This document shows, in pieces, positions 11,885 through 24,668 of a stretch of DNA of 64,000 nt. Source of the DNA: Thermothielavioides terrestris NRRL 8126 (lineage: Eukaryota > Ascomycota > Sordariomycetes > Sordariales > Chaetomiaceae). The notes under the pieces are model-generated. The model searched no databases. It was given only the letters and a program-made list of their open reading frames with translations, and had not been told where the DNA came from. Location of the stretch: the NCBI RefSeq assembly GCF_000226115.1, contig NC_016458.1:7846001-7910000 (forward strand), given 5' to 3'. The stretch's first letter is position 1. Each line of letters starts with the position of its first letter. Both the position numbers and the translations under genes were made by a program.

Positions 11885-12547
11885 TCTGTCGAGGGTGAAA
11901 CGAGTGCGACCATGCGGGAACTACTCGGTGGACTGCAGTCATCAATTATTCAAGATATTTTTGTACGCCTTCTCTTTTCCACGCCGAATCCAAACAACCC
12001 CCTTTTTTGTCGTCCGTCTCCGCAAGACTGGTTTCCTAACCTCCCCTGCTCAGAACCAACCGAAAGCGAAGTGCAAGCATCCAACCGCTGGCCATCCCAA
12101 CTCTCAGCGCCATTTCCCGACGCCAACTCACCATCCCCGCCAACCCCCAACGCCAAACCAAATCCATTCAACCCGGTACCTTCCACCCCTCCCGCGGCAC
12201 GGCCCTCCCCCCTTCTCGGGGACCACACCACCACTCTCTATTTAGCAAGGCCGTGCCCACCGTTAGTCTGCGCCTTCGATCCTCCGCTTCCCTCCCGCGC
12301 TACCTACCTAGGCCAGCCTGCGAGCAGACGGCTCGCTCCACGGCACGGCACTTTGTGCTGTCACCCCGGCCCGGACTTGATAGGCCAGGTCGGGTGGCAA
12401 TGCACCACCCGTGGGAATGTGTCCTTTCAACAACAACATTCCGCCGTCCATCCATCCATCCATCCCGTCCCATCCACCGCATGACTCGTCCAACGAATGA
12501 CTGAATGAATAACCTGAGTGGCTGGCACTGGCTGGCTGGCAGGCAGT
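11885..12547. other. Convergent intergenic region with pyrimidine-rich and CCAT repeats
   Basis: Lies between the 3' ends of ASK1 (+) and the small serine-rich gene (-), so it should hold both 3' UTRs. The plus strand is strongly C/T-rich from about 11970 to 12300, and a (TCCA)n microsatellite sits at about 12447-12464. No gene is supported: the open frames there are proline/serine-rich shadows of the pyrimidine tract. Confidence 0.5.
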
Positions 12548-12970
12548 TTATATGCCCATCCGGACCTGGTTGCGCAGCACCTGCTGCTGCTGCGCGGCGG
12601 CAGCAGCGGCGCTGTTTGTCCCGTCGCTCTCCTTCTTGGTCGGTGATGACGACGACGAGGAGGATGAGGACGGAGAGGACGAGGACGGAGCGGTGGATGG
12701 CGGCCCGTGGTGCAGGCGCTCCTTCAGCAGGCTGATGCGGCTGGAGAGCGAGAAGGCGGTGCTGGTGCTTGCTAGGGACGCGCCGTCCGCTGCGTCCTGG
12801 CGCATGCTGCTGCTGCTGCTGCTGTTGTTGTTGGAGGAGGAGGAGGAGTTGGTGTGCGCTGAGAAAGAAGGAAAAGGGGGAGGTTAGTTTCTGGGTTTGT
12901 TTGGTGGGGGTGAGGATTGGGAGGAGGATGGGAGAGGGCAATGGTCGGCGGGCGTACGTTGAGACGACAT
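12548..12970 (-). CDS. Small serine-rich protein of unknown function
   Basis: Proposed two-exon gene: a 13-nt first exon (12970-12958, encoding MSSQ plus one base), a 99-nt intron with GTACGC donor and TCTCAG acceptor, and a second exon 12858-12548, giving 107 residues. The protein has Ser/Asn runs, one more complex central segment (SLSSRISLLKERLHHG, probably an amphipathic helix), another Ser run, TKKESDG, an Ala/Gln run and a basic end (LRNQVRMGI). I do not recognise a family. Support is the clean intron, the ATG immediately before the donor, and the contrast between the central segment and the low-complexity flanks; the opposite strand reads as Cys/Leu/Asp runs and looks like a shadow. It could also be partly 5' untranslated sequence of a different model. 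Confidence 0.5.
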
Positions 12971-15900
12971 CGTGATGATTGGGAGAAGGTGCTGGCTGGT
13001 GGTTGTTGTTTGTGCTGGTCACGGTGTTGGCGCGTAACTTCTGGCCCTGTGGTCAAGGCTGTCTGGGGCAGTAGGGTCTGGTCTGGTCTGGTCTAGTCGA
13101 ACAAATGACCCGGATGTCTCAATGGCTGCAGACGGATGTCTGAGGCGGCTGCGTCTTCTTCTTTATCTGCCTGGTTGTCTGGCTGACTGGAGGATGATGC
13201 TGAAGCCGAACATCCTGAGGCAGGCCCCTCCGGCCGCTTTATATACCTAAGTAAATCTTTGTGTACATCATCGTGTTCCCTCCTCCCCTTGCCAGCCTCG
13301 CCCAAGCAGTCCCGCCCAGCTTCTTGCTGACTGCGCGTCAGCAAACCATTGCCCCGAACGCTGTTGCGCTTGGCAAGCCCAGCGCCTAACGCTGTTGCGT
13401 TTAGCAACCCAGCCCCAACCGAACCCAGCGTCGTAAAGCCGCGCCAGTCCGGTCGTAATCCGAGCTGGAGGTGCGGACGAGCTATCCACGCGTACGTAGG
13501 AAGTGACAAGGGCGTTACAACTTAGAAAAAAAAGGGAAAAAGCGCGTTTTCTGAGTCTTCCTTGGCCGGGGTGAGTCACGTTGCAGTCAAAGAAAAAGAT
13601 GGGAAAGGCACAACCTGGGAGTTTGTCGTAAGCCTGGGTCTCGAACAAGCTTGTTTGGTGCCGAGAGAAGAGCTCGTGGGCTGCGTACCTAGACTTGGCA
13701 AGCCTACGTCAACACAGGGCGTGCATAAGAGTGGACACAACCCGGATAGCTAGTCTCTGCTTGGCTGGCTAGGCACAGCAGAGCCGCGTGTGTTCCTCAA
13801 GTGAGTCGACTTGCTTGCATTGGCGGCTGGGAAGGCGGTGGATGACCAGGAACGGGCTGCTGAGCCTTGTTCAAGTTCAAAGCTCGAGGGATTTTGAGAC
13901 CGGCAGGGTCATCCAAAGGGCGCGACAGCTTACAGAAAGTTACAGTACCGTTTGTCTGACACGCTTTGAGGTAGTTGCTTTGCTCAATGCTGCTATCTGT
14001 GGCAGATTATTCTGATCTCTCACACTGTCTTCGTTGGCATCGAAAAATCTCCGGCGAGCAACCGGGCCCCGTGAGAGCTTGACGATGAACCCGTCCCAAG
14101 TCTTGCTTTCCACTTGATGACGATATTGAGACATTCGTCACGTAGCTGTTGTCTATGCCAAGTCGGATGATCTTGATGCCGCCATACTAATTTAGTATAA
14201 TACGCCCATTATGAGAGTTGCATTCACAAACATGACGAAGCACGTCCTGATGCCTCAGTGCGAGGCCGTGGGCGCCTGAGTCACTTCCTTCGGCCAGGCT
14301 TCTCGAACATGGAACCAGGGCAATAGGAAACGACTGTCGCCTTGTCCCATTGGATGCTCGGGTTTGCAGTGTTTGCTGCTTACGAAACTAATTCTTGGCT
14401 GCACAACACAACGACGCTCCTGACGGAAGTGATTCTGGCTCCGTGGGCTCGTGACGTGAGAGGCTCGCAGAGTGTGGGGGTGCAGGTGCGGGGCAGAAAG
14501 GGCATGAGCTTGCCAAGCCTCCAAGCAAACACAAGGGTTGAGTGAGGCCATCGGACTGGATTGCGTCGGAGAACCGATCCGAGTTGCTTGACGGTTGCAT
14601 CGCGGACCCGAGCCGGAAGTCGGCTGTGCTTGTTCCCTTCCTCATCGCAGTGAATCTGTTGTTCTACCGGGCTTACGCAGGACGTCCGGAGAGAAAACGG
14701 AGAGTTGTTGGGACTTTCCTCTTCCTCGAAGAACGTTTCAATCCGTTCTGCGTTCATTCAACAGTCAAACCGCAGGGAAATTGTGGTGCTATGACCCTTG
14801 TTACACCGGGTTGAGGGTCCAAGCTCCCAACTGGTCGCATGCCCTCCTTTGACTAAAGCTGCTCACCGCCTACCCAGGAGCACGGCTCATATCTCAAGCT
14901 CCCCTCCAGCATCCGGAGATGGTGGAAAAGACAATGGTGTCCAGACAGCCAACAATGCAAATGTTGTTGAACATGTGTTGCTCACTCTGGGCAAGTGACC
15001 TCCATTTGCTGGCGAACCCAAGAATGATCTCTTGTACTCCGAATCCACGGAGAGGATTTTCGTCCAACAGAACTCGCTGGTGGCACGGATGCTCAACGCG
15101 ACCCAAGATGCGACTCGAGTTTGGAGAGCTTTCCCCGAGATCGGCAGGCGGAAATACCTAGCTGATTCCCTTTGATGAAACGAATGATCACTATCACTAG
15201 CGCATTGTTAGTGACTATAGTGTACTGGGTAGGTTGACTGAGCTCTGGAAATGCAAGCCACTTGAAGGCCGAAAGAGCGAAAGAGGATATTATTCCGTTG
15301 CCCACCTTTGTTTCACTGGCGGCACGGGCAGAACGGTTCCCTCCGAGCTTCCGCGATCGTGCTTGATAACTGGGCCGAGCGACTCGTTTTCGTATTCCTG
15401 AGCTTGTGATTGGTCAGATCAGTTAAACCCCACCTGCCCACTATGGTCAGATCACAGATCAACAGGCGAGGATGCATTGCTTCCCTAAGCGAAGGTACAC
15501 GGGAACTTACCAAAGAACCCTTTGCTTCCCGAGCGAGAGCACGTCAGCAGGACGGTCCAGATGTCAATCAGGTGCGATTTGGAGTACAAAACTGCTTGAA
15601 CTGTGGATACAACCAAGTTTTAATGCCGTTCGACTTCCTGGCTCTCGTATATTCTGCGTAAAAACCGAGTCATATAAACAGTGGTGACCTTCTCGGTGAT
15701 AGACCAGCTGGTATTTTGCCAGTCCTCATAAAAGGCACAGCAAAGAAGGTTTGGCGCGCCCCACGGGAAGCTACCGACCTTGAACAGGGGTCAAACTTTC
15801 CTCCCCTTCCCAATCTGCAGCCTCGACAACTTCAGTTTTCTGTTGCATGCTGCGTGCGGGTTTAACTCCGCAGTCTTCCGGCCCTCCCTTTCTCACCTCC

Positions 15901-16046
15901 TCCCCAACTTTCACCAGAGTGTCGCCAGGTGTGTGTGCTGCTCCAGCGGCGCCTTCCTCGAGCCTCGTTCGCTTCAACCCGTCCTCTCTGGTGTGAACGG
16001 TTCTTTAACGCACTAGCTCGGCTCTGTCGAGGAGACGGGGCACGCA
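12971..16046. other. 3.1-kb intergenic region upstream of erg5
   Basis: No supported gene. It holds the promoter of the serine-rich gene at its left end and that of erg5 at its right. Visible items: an imperfect direct repeat of about 30 bp (13357-13386 and 13388-13416) whose copies differ mainly by C/T and G/A transitions; a TCGTATA heptamer at 15645-15651; and a TATAAA at 15673-15678, about 370 bp before the erg5 ATG. The short open frames lack motifs and overlap on both strands. Confidence 0.5.
15645..15678 (+). promoter_or_regulatory. Candidate erg5 promoter elements (TCGTATA and TATAAA)
   Basis: TCGTATA at 15645-15651 equals the sterol-response core bound by yeast Upc2/Ecm22, and a TATA-like TATAAA follows at 15673-15678. 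They lie about 400 and 370 bp upstream of the erg5 start. A heptamer is expected by chance in several kilobases, and filamentous ascomycetes may use other sterol regulators, so this is a weak inference. Confidence 0.2.
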
Positions 16047-17962
16047 ATGGCTGCCAATGCGACCACCTCGCCCCTGGCGAGCGTCAAGTTCGGTGCCGCC
16101 AGCGTCGCGCCGCAGCTCGAGTATGTCGTGGACTATGTCTCCAACGCGAGCGCTTGGACCATTGTCATGACGGTCCTCGCAGCACTGGTCGCGTACGATC
16201 AGTGTAAGTTTGGATGCTCCAACACTTCCTGGCGAATTGCGCTGACCTGTTTGGTTTTGCCCTCTCCGCCAGTCTGCTACCTCTGGAACAAGGGATCGAT
16301 CGCTGGCCCGGCATGGAAGATGCCGTTCATCGGACCGTTTCTCCAGTCGATGAATCCCAAGTTCGAGGAGTACTACGCGAAGTGGATGAGCGGGCCGCTC
16401 AGCTGCGTTTCCGTCTTCCACAAGTAGGTTTTGCCTTTGCGCTGCGCCCGGCCGAGGGGAGAACAAAGCGGCATCCACCCATAAGCTGACGCGTCGGATG
16501 CTCAGGTTCGTCGTGATCGCCTCGACCCGTGACATGTCGCGCAAGGTTCTCAACTCGCCCGACTATGTCAAGCCTTGCGTCGTTGACGTCGCCCACAAGC
16601 TGCTCGGTGACGACAACTGGGTGTTCCTGGACGGCAAGGCGCACGTTGAGTTCCGCAAGGGCCTGAACGGCTTGTTCACCCGCCGCGCCCTCGAGATCTA
16701 CCTGCCCGGGCAGGAGGAGGTGTACAACCAGTACTTCAAAACCTTCGTCGAGATCACCAAGCAGGCCGGCGGCAAGCCGGTCCCCTTCATGAAGCCCCTC
16801 CGCGAGGTCATCACGGCCGTCTCGTGCCGCACCTTCGTCGGGCACTACATCTCGGACGAGGCCGTCAAGAAGATCGCCGACGACTATTACCTCATCACGG
16901 CTGCTCTCGAGCTGGTCAACTTCCCCATCATCATCCCCTTCACCAAGACGTGGTACGGCAAGAAGGCGGCCGACATGGTGCTGGCCGAGTTCGCCCGGTG
17001 CGCCGCGAAAAGCAAGGCGCGCATGGCTGCTGGCGGCCAGCCCACCTGCATTATGGATGCCTGGATCCTCCAGATGATCCAGTCCAAGAGGTGGCGCGAG
17101 GCCGAGGAGAAGGGCCTGTCGACCGAGGGGCTGGAGAAGCCGGCGCACATGCTCCGCGACTTCACCGACTATGAGATCTCGCAGACCGTCTTCACCTTCC
17201 TGTTCGCCTCGCAGGACGCGACGAGCAGCGCCGCGACTTGGCTCTTCCAGATCATGGCCCAGCGCCCCGATGTCCTGGACCGCGTGCGCGAGGAGAACCT
17301 GAAGGTCCGCAACGGCGACATCCATGCGGCCGTTGATATGAACCAGCTCGAGTCCATGGCGTATACCCGGGCCGTCGTCCGCGAGCTGCTGCGCTACCGC
17401 CCACCCGTCCTCATGATTCCCTATGTGGCCAAGAAGCCGTTCCCCATCACCGAGACGTATACTGCTCCAAAGGGTGAGTGAAAAAAAAAAAAAAAAAAGA
17501 AAAAAAAGGAAAAAAGTGAAAGTTGGATGTGGAGGCATCGTCGTGATTGGGATCCCTGCTGATACATAACAGGCTCAATGATTGTTCCCACCACATACAT
17601 GGCTCTGCACGACCCCGAGGTGTACGAGAACCCCGACGAATTCAACCCTGAGCGGTACTACTCGGGCGATGCCGAGGTCAAGGGCATGAAGAACTACCTC
17701 GTGTTCGGAACCGGACCGCACTACTGCCTTGGGCAGCAATACGCCCAGCTGAATCTCGTCTTGATGATCGGAAAGGCGTCGTTGCTGCTCGACTGGAAGC
17801 ACCACCCGACTCCAAAGTCGGAAGAGATCAAGGTGTTCGCCACCATCTTCCCTATGGTAAGTCCGAAACAAAACTTAAGAGATATGAGTATGTTCGGAGG
17901 TCATGGGTGCTGACTGAAAGCAGGACGATTGCCCGTTGACGTTTGAGGAGCGGAAGTGGTAG
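16047..17962 (+). CDS. ERG5: Sterol C-22 desaturase, cytochrome P450 CYP61 (Erg5)
   Basis: Five exons (16047-16203, 16273-16423, 16506-17473, 17573-17856, 17924-17962) encode 532 residues, the usual CYP61 length. The enzyme introduces the C22-C23 double bond late in ergosterol synthesis at the ER. Seen: an N-terminal membrane helix (WTIVMTVLAALVAY), the pre-barrel GPAWKMPFIGPF, helix-I sequence FLFASQDATSSAATW, an ExxR motif in VVRELLRYRPP (about residues 396-399), PERY, and the heme loop FGTGPHYCLG with the thiolate Cys near residue 477. The loop has His where most P450s have Arg, which I recall as normal for CYP61. Intron 3 contains a long A-rich run right after its donor (about 17481-17518). 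The last exon is only 12 codons plus stop. Confidence 0.95.
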
Positions 17963-18936
17963 AGACCAGATGGGGGATGTGGCGCGGTAAGATAGAAGAC
18001 CGGAGCGCCGGGGGTTTGATACACCGTAGAAGGGTCGGTTAACTGTGATGAAGCGTGAGGAAGAGGACGGCCGGCCCGCTGAGGGGGCCCGACGATCTAC
18101 CACTTGCCTGGTGGAAAGCTCACGACCTTGCAGGCTCTTGGGCCTTAATGCTCGGCAGGAGAAAGCGGTGACCGGGCTAAGCGACACTTATACGCACTTT
18201 TGTAATCTTTAGTCTGTACATAGCTAGATTCGTACATGGGATGGTAGTTGATGAAATGAGATGTGAAGCACAGCGCGACGGTGCCCAGGTCGGACGAGGG
18301 AAATGGCCCGGTCTTGTAACTACCGGCTGGGCTGATGACTCGAGCTTGTGAGTGATGTCTCTCTTTATTCCCAGTTAGAGAAACGAAGCGGTGCCACAGC
18401 GACGCGGTCAGCCAACGCAAGGAGCGGCCCGCAGTCGATGGCAGTTCGCTGGCGGCAGTTCGTTGGGATGAAGTGACGAAGCATGGAGGTGGACGAAGTA
18501 ATCCGGCGAGAGGTCCCTTCCATCTTAAGTACGGATACTTTATGGACTTTATTGGGCCCCAAACCGGCACCAGGCAACCAACTTGGCAAACTCGCCCCCA
18601 ACGTCAGCACTGGGCTGTATCGTATAATTGGTGCTTTCAGGAAACTACACTGCCTCTGGCGTTGTTAGGCTGTGCCGCAGTTTGGCGGCATGTTCCGTGC
18701 AAATGCGTGTCCGGTCTCCAATCCAATGTGCTGGCGGCACGCAGTGACGTGTGTGTGGGGCAAACCGCCGGGCATGGCGACTTCCGCCTTCGGCCCCGTT
18801 TGCGGATCTCGGGATGCTTACCAAGCTCCCACTCTTTATGTACATCGGAGCTGAATCCGTGAGTCTGCCCGTTTTGTCGAATCAGGTATTTCGCACCCCC
18901 CCGCAACAAACAGCAACATCGGAGAAGCGGCAAACC
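17963..18936. other. Intergenic region between erg5 and the rhodanese gene
   Basis: About 970 bp holding the erg5 3' UTR and the promoter/leader of the downstream gene on the same strand. Open frames on both strands are short and without motifs. I see no repeat or RNA gene. Confidence 0.5.
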
Positions 18937-19716
18937 ATGGCATCCAGACGAGCTGTCGTAAACCTCGTACATGCCCCTACGCCCTCGGCAAGGATCGCAG
19001 CTCCGGCGCGCATCCAGGCCGCGGCGCAGCTTTCGTTGCGACGATTCCACCACCACGCCCAATTCAAGAGGGTGCGGGTGCCCCAGCAGTCCTCTACGTT
19101 CTGCACCAGCCAGACATCTCCGCCGCTCCGCAAGTCCAACGCCGCCCGCCAATTGGCGCCGACGAGGAGGGCCTATTCCGCCGATGCCGAGGGCAAGCCG
19201 CCCAAGATCTGGGACTTTGAGGCCGTATGCCTTTCTCTCCTTTCTCTTCAGCTCCCAGCGCAAAATGATGTCAAACCCCAGCTGACCGGCACGCACATAG
19301 GTCCAGAAGGTCACAAACAGCCCCAACCGCTCGACAGTCATCATCGGTATGTAATGTCCACATCTGCCCCCGCCGCTGCACCCGACCCTCGCTAATTCAC
19401 ATACACACACACACGCACCCAACCTACAGACGTCCGCGAACCGCACGAGCTGGAGCAGACGGGGCGCATCCCGGGCGCGCTCAACATCCCCGTGACGTCG
19501 GCGCCGGACAGCTTCCACATCCCCGCCGACGAGTTCGAGGACCGGTTCGGCTACCCGCGGCCGCCGCCCGACGCCGAGGTGGTCTTCTACTGCCGCTCCG
19601 GCGTGCGCAGCCGCGCGGCCGCGGGCCTGGCCAAGGAGGCCGGCTGGACCAACGTCGGCGAGTACCCCGGCAGCTGGCTGGACTGGTCCGAGCGGGGGGG
19701 TAAGGTGGAGCGGTAA
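18937..19716 (+). CDS. Single-domain rhodanese (thiosulfate sulfurtransferase-like), probably mitochondrial
   Basis: Three exons, 18937-19224, 19301-19346 and 19430-19716, give 206 residues. The first ~95 residues are Arg/Ser/Ala-rich with almost no acidic residues (ending near RRAYSADAEGKPPKIWDFE), as in a mitochondrial presequence. The rest is one rhodanese domain: STVIIGDVREPHELEQTGRI, GALNIPV, and the active loop FYCRSGVRSRAAAGLA with the catalytic Cys near residue 166, then GWTNVGEYPGSWLDWSERGG. Such proteins move sulfane sulfur from thiosulfate or persulfides to acceptors such as cyanide or thiols. The CRSGxRS loop is intact, so an active enzyme is expected; the physiological acceptor is unknown. 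Exon 2 is only 46 nt but restores the domain's first strand in frame. Confidence 0.88.
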
Positions 19717-19945
19717 CCTGGTGGTCGTGGTGGGATGTGGTGACATACAGTGTTTGGAGTAGTAGGGGGTATATGTATGGGCCCGTCCAATTGTACATTG
19801 AAGAAAAATACCTTGTCGAACGCCGAGATGCCTTGGGATAGTTACAGTTTGCATGCTACAAGTCGAAAAAACAGGGTATGCACCCACCCATTCCCTCCCC
19901 GCACCTTTTCCCTTCCCCGGTTTCCTTCTTTCCACTACCACCTGA

Positions 19946-21030
19946 CTAGAAGAGCCGGTCGGGATCCAGCCTGATATCATCCGGCTTGTCCTTGAGCGCC
20001 GGGCTGCCATGCGCAAAGAAGAGCACCTTGATGGCGATCGCCAGCCCGAGGTGCAGCGCCACCACCAGGACCAGCAGCACCTTGCTGGTCTGGCGGTCGG
20101 TGGCGCTCAGCACGGGGTACATGTTGCGCAGGAGGAAGGCGACCGACAGGCCGAAGCCGAGGCCGACGAAGACCCAGTTGAGGATCGCGATCGGCGACCA
20201 GCTGATGAGCGCCACGGGGATCCAGATCAGGTTGCCGTAGCCGTACAGCGCCCAGCACTCGAGCAGGTTGGCGCTCTCGGAGCCGAAGTAGCGCAGCGCG
20301 AGGAACAGCACCACGGGGATCACGAACGTGTAGCCGTAGATCAGGCCGGCCGCGCCTAGCCATCGTCGCGTTCATCGTCAGCATCACCAAAACCAAACCA
20401 GAAGAAGAAGAAGAAGCACAATAAAAAAAGGAGCAGAACTCACCACTCAACAACGTAAAATCATACGCGAACTGCCCCCTCCCCTCCCGCGCCAGATAAT
20501 CACTGATGGTGCCGCCAAGGAACAAGATCAGCACGACGGTCGTGGCGATCCAGAACGGCCCGTACAGGTCCGGGTTGCCCTCCAGCACGTCGAGGAAGTT
20601 GGCGCGCGGGTACAGCGCCGCCCAGGCGCGGTGCAGCACGGCCGACGTGTCGACGTCGAAGAACTGCGCGTAGAAGGACAGCGTCCAGAGGAAGCGCTTG
20701 CTCCCCGCCGCGCCTCCTCCTCCTCCCGCGTGGGACGAGGAGGTGGCTGTGGCGGGGAGGGGCAGCAGGCCCGGCGGGGAGGAGGAGGATTTATGTGGTC
20801 GGGAGCCGGCGCCGGCGCCGGTCGGGTCGGAGAAGTTGGAGTTGTGGAATTCGAGGTCGTCTTGGAGGTCTGTGTGGCCCAGGTCGCCCTGCCCGGGAGT
20901 CAGTATGCAACTTAAGTGTATGAATGGCGGTTCAAAGGGGGAAGGGAGGGGGGATGCGGGTGAAGATAATGCGAGGGAGACGCACCTCGTCGTCGACGTC
21001 GACAACGGCGTCGTAGCCGGAGCGGGACAT
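19946..21030 (-). CDS. Yip1-domain Golgi membrane protein (YIPF1/2, Yip5-like)
   Basis: Three exons on the minus strand, 21030-20986, 20888-20444 and 20355-19946, give 299 residues. The N-terminal third is hydrophilic (acidic start MSRSGYDAVVDVDDE, then Ser/Pro/Gly-rich). A conserved block follows, LWTLSFYAQFFDVDTSAVLH, then NPDLYGPFWIATTVVLILFL, the hallmark of the YIPF1/YIPF2 branch. About five hydrophobic helices fill the rest, including AAGLIYGYTFVIPVVLFLAL and GYGNLIWIPVALISWSP. Yip1-family proteins cycle in the early secretory pathway and bind Rab GTPases. The match to yeast Yip5 is by family resemblance. The 3' end faces the rhodanese gene with about 230 bp between. Confidence 0.82.
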
Positions 21031-22265
<1,235 letters not shown>

Positions 22266-22641
22266 CTTGACTGATTTCCGTGGACGAGCTGGTGAGGTTG
22301 ACGGAAACTTCGCAGGCCTGCCGTAAATTTTGGTGGGGGTTAGAATCGGCGGGCGACCGGGTCCTAGGGCTCGCTGCCGCAGATTTGAGGCAGGAAGTTT
22401 AAACCGTGTGAATCAAGTGCAGCACACTGTTCATGACTGCCCTTAACCCCAACCCTGCCACTGTCCTGGACACTGGCAACCTCGTCACACCTCGTACCAA
22501 CCTGCCTCAGCTTACCACACCATGTCTCGAGAAACTCTGTTTGGGTATATCTCTCATCACTATAACCTCTCACATGCCGCATGATATGCAATTCTTTCAT
22601 AGCATCAACGCCCGACTCCGCGCCTTGCCATCAAACTCGGC
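22266..22641. promoter_or_regulatory. Promoter/leader of the ubiquitin-eL40 gene and Rrn7 3' UTR
   Basis: About 375 bp between two minus-strand genes. It holds the promoter and non-coding first exon of the ubiquitin fusion and the 3' end of the Rrn7 transcript. No specific ribosomal-protein promoter motif stands out. Confidence 0.45.
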
Positions 22642-24668
22642 TCACCCCTCCGCCCTCAGCCGACGCTTCTCGTTCCGCTGCCATTCGAAGAGCAGCTGCT
22701 CCAGGCTGTAGACCGCCCGCACAAGGTCTCGCAACGACAGACCGGCCACCTCGGCAACCACCTCGTAGAATCTCTTGACGACCCCTTCTAGCTCGTCAAC
22801 CTCCTTGTAGCACCTATAGTGCGATCCGAGCCTGTGGATGTTCTCGCCCATTTCTCCACGGTCTGGCCGTGGGGGCACTCTCCTCATGCTGCTCTGGACT
22901 TTCCTTACCCTTGCCTCGACCTCCTCCTGCGTCGGCTCCGGTATTTCCGGCAGAGGCTGGATGTCTTCGAGCGGGAAGAGACGATCGACTTCCAGCTCGT
23001 CTGTGCGACAGTTAGCTTCAAATCGTATCCCAACCCCGCTGGGTCGAACTCACCTGTCGGGTGCTTGTCAATCTGGGTCTCCTGAAACCAGTTTAGCAAT
23101 TCGTCCAGCTCTCCCTTGCTCATGGACCATATCTCCCGGGGGTCCATGTGTTCGTATTGTAGTATCCCGGGCTTCTTTTCCGGCCGCGTGCTGAATTCTG
23201 ACTCCCAAACCGCCCAGTCCATCTGGAGGCAGAGAGGGTCATCGTGGTCCCGGGGAAAGCGCTCGACACCGTCGAGGGGGTACAGGTGTTTTGTTGCCAC
23301 AACGAGGGACGCCACTAAAAGAACCTCTGGTATGTCGAGAAGCCTGTATCGCTTCGGCGGCCCACCTCTTGCTGGGAAGAGAAAGCTCATCCCGAGGAGC
23401 CGGCAAGTCTTTTGGGCAAATTGATACACCTCAGCTGGGCCAAAAGTTAGCGATTTGTCTGAATGAAACCCGTCAATGAAGCCGACTTACGAGGAAGGGC
23501 GAGGTCCCTGATGTAGAGGAAACGTAACGGAGAGGCCGGTATCGCTGGAAATACCAATCCGTGATTCTCCTGGTAGCCTAGCATCAGGTCCGCGACTGCT
23601 CTGTGTAGTTCGCCGCCATGGAACCTGGCGTATCTGGTTAGAAGAGCATGATGGCCCCAGCCGGGCAATCTATCCCGCCACTCCTTTGGCACGTAGTCGA
23701 TCTAACGCCCACAGTTAGCAGCAGCAGTACCACATGCCAGCCCAGCCCCCGGGATACTCAGCACTCACCGCACCAAGGAACGGTATCTGGTTGTTCTTCG
23801 CCCAACGAAACACATCCCCGATCCTGACCGGCTCCTGCCGCAGCACACACCCCAGATACACCAACGCCAGCGTGTCCATCACCCCGGGAAGCGGCCAGAT
23901 CTCACCCGCCCAGCTCTTACTCTTCCTCGTCCACTCGCCAACACCCTCCGCCCCGCCCGCCCCTTCGCCCTCCTCCTCCACTGGTCCCTGCGCCTGCGAA
24001 CTGAACATGACCAACGAACCACCTCCCGCTCCCCCCCCACCCTCATCCTCCCCCTCCCCTTTCGGCACCACCCCGCCGCCCCGGCCCCTGCCCCGACCCC
24101 TCTCCCTCGCGATCCCGGGGAACGCGCGGACCCTCAGCGTCCACAGGTCGCGGCACACGACCTCGAGCTCCGGGTGCAGGCCCTTGCGGCGCACGAGCCA
24201 GAGCACCTGCCGGCGCAGCAGCAGCTGCAGGCACTCGAGGAAGAGCTCGCGGGCGGCGTTGCCGGCGAGGTGCTTGGGCTCGGCGGCGCGGCGCTGCCTG
24301 CGCCGCACGACACGGCCCGTCCGGCCGAAGTTGTCGTCCTCGTCGACGTCGAATTGGATGTAGCCCTGTCACCGCAGGGGGGTGGCGGTGGTGGTGGTGT
24401 CAGTCAGTTTAGTTGATTTTGAAGCTGGGTAGAATTTGCATGGGGAAAACGCAATGAAGGATATGGGATGATGACCGGGTGACGGACGGATCCAGGTCTC
24501 TTTTGCAAGATGAAATGCAAAAAAAGACAGTAATTTAGTTGAGTTGCTCACCTCCACTTGATGCCCGTTCTCACAGTACCGGCGGCCGTTTTCGAGATAC
24601 CATCTCCGGGCGGGACACTCGGCGCAGGTCTCGCCGCGGGGGAACCGATGGTGGTCACGCAGGGCCAT
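22642..24668 (-). CDS. RRN7: RNA polymerase I core-factor subunit Rrn7 (TAF1B-like)
   Basis: Five exons on the minus strand (24668-24552, 24365-23769, 23701-23491, 23434-23054, 23000-22642) give 554 residues, all junctions in frame. Exon 1 encodes a TFIIB-type zinc ribbon: CxxC at residues 15/18 and a CxxxH-type pair at 32/36 (YCENGH). Two cyclin-like segments follow, around VMDTLALVYLGCVLRQEPVR and EVYQFAQKTCRLLGMSFLFP, then IPEVLLVASLVVATKHLYPL. Rrn7 is the TFIIB-related subunit of core factor, which brings RNA polymerase I to rDNA promoters in the nucleolus. The final position of the ribbon as Cys-Cys-Cys-His rather than four Cys matches what I recall for Rrn7. A Gly/Glu-rich linker (around 24010-24110) is low-complexity. 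Confidence 0.88.

Noticed and set aside
13093..13648. Minus-strand frames upstream of the serine-rich gene
   Set aside because: Two overlapping frames cover the direct repeat and have no family features or splice structure.
16399..17538. Minus-strand frame of 379 codons opposite erg5
   Set aside because: Covers intron and exon sequence alike, begins in the poly-A intron and has no motif.
18637..20016. Minus-strand frame of 459 codons across the rhodanese gene
   Set aside because: Crosses the exons and introns of a confident gene on the other strand and has random composition.
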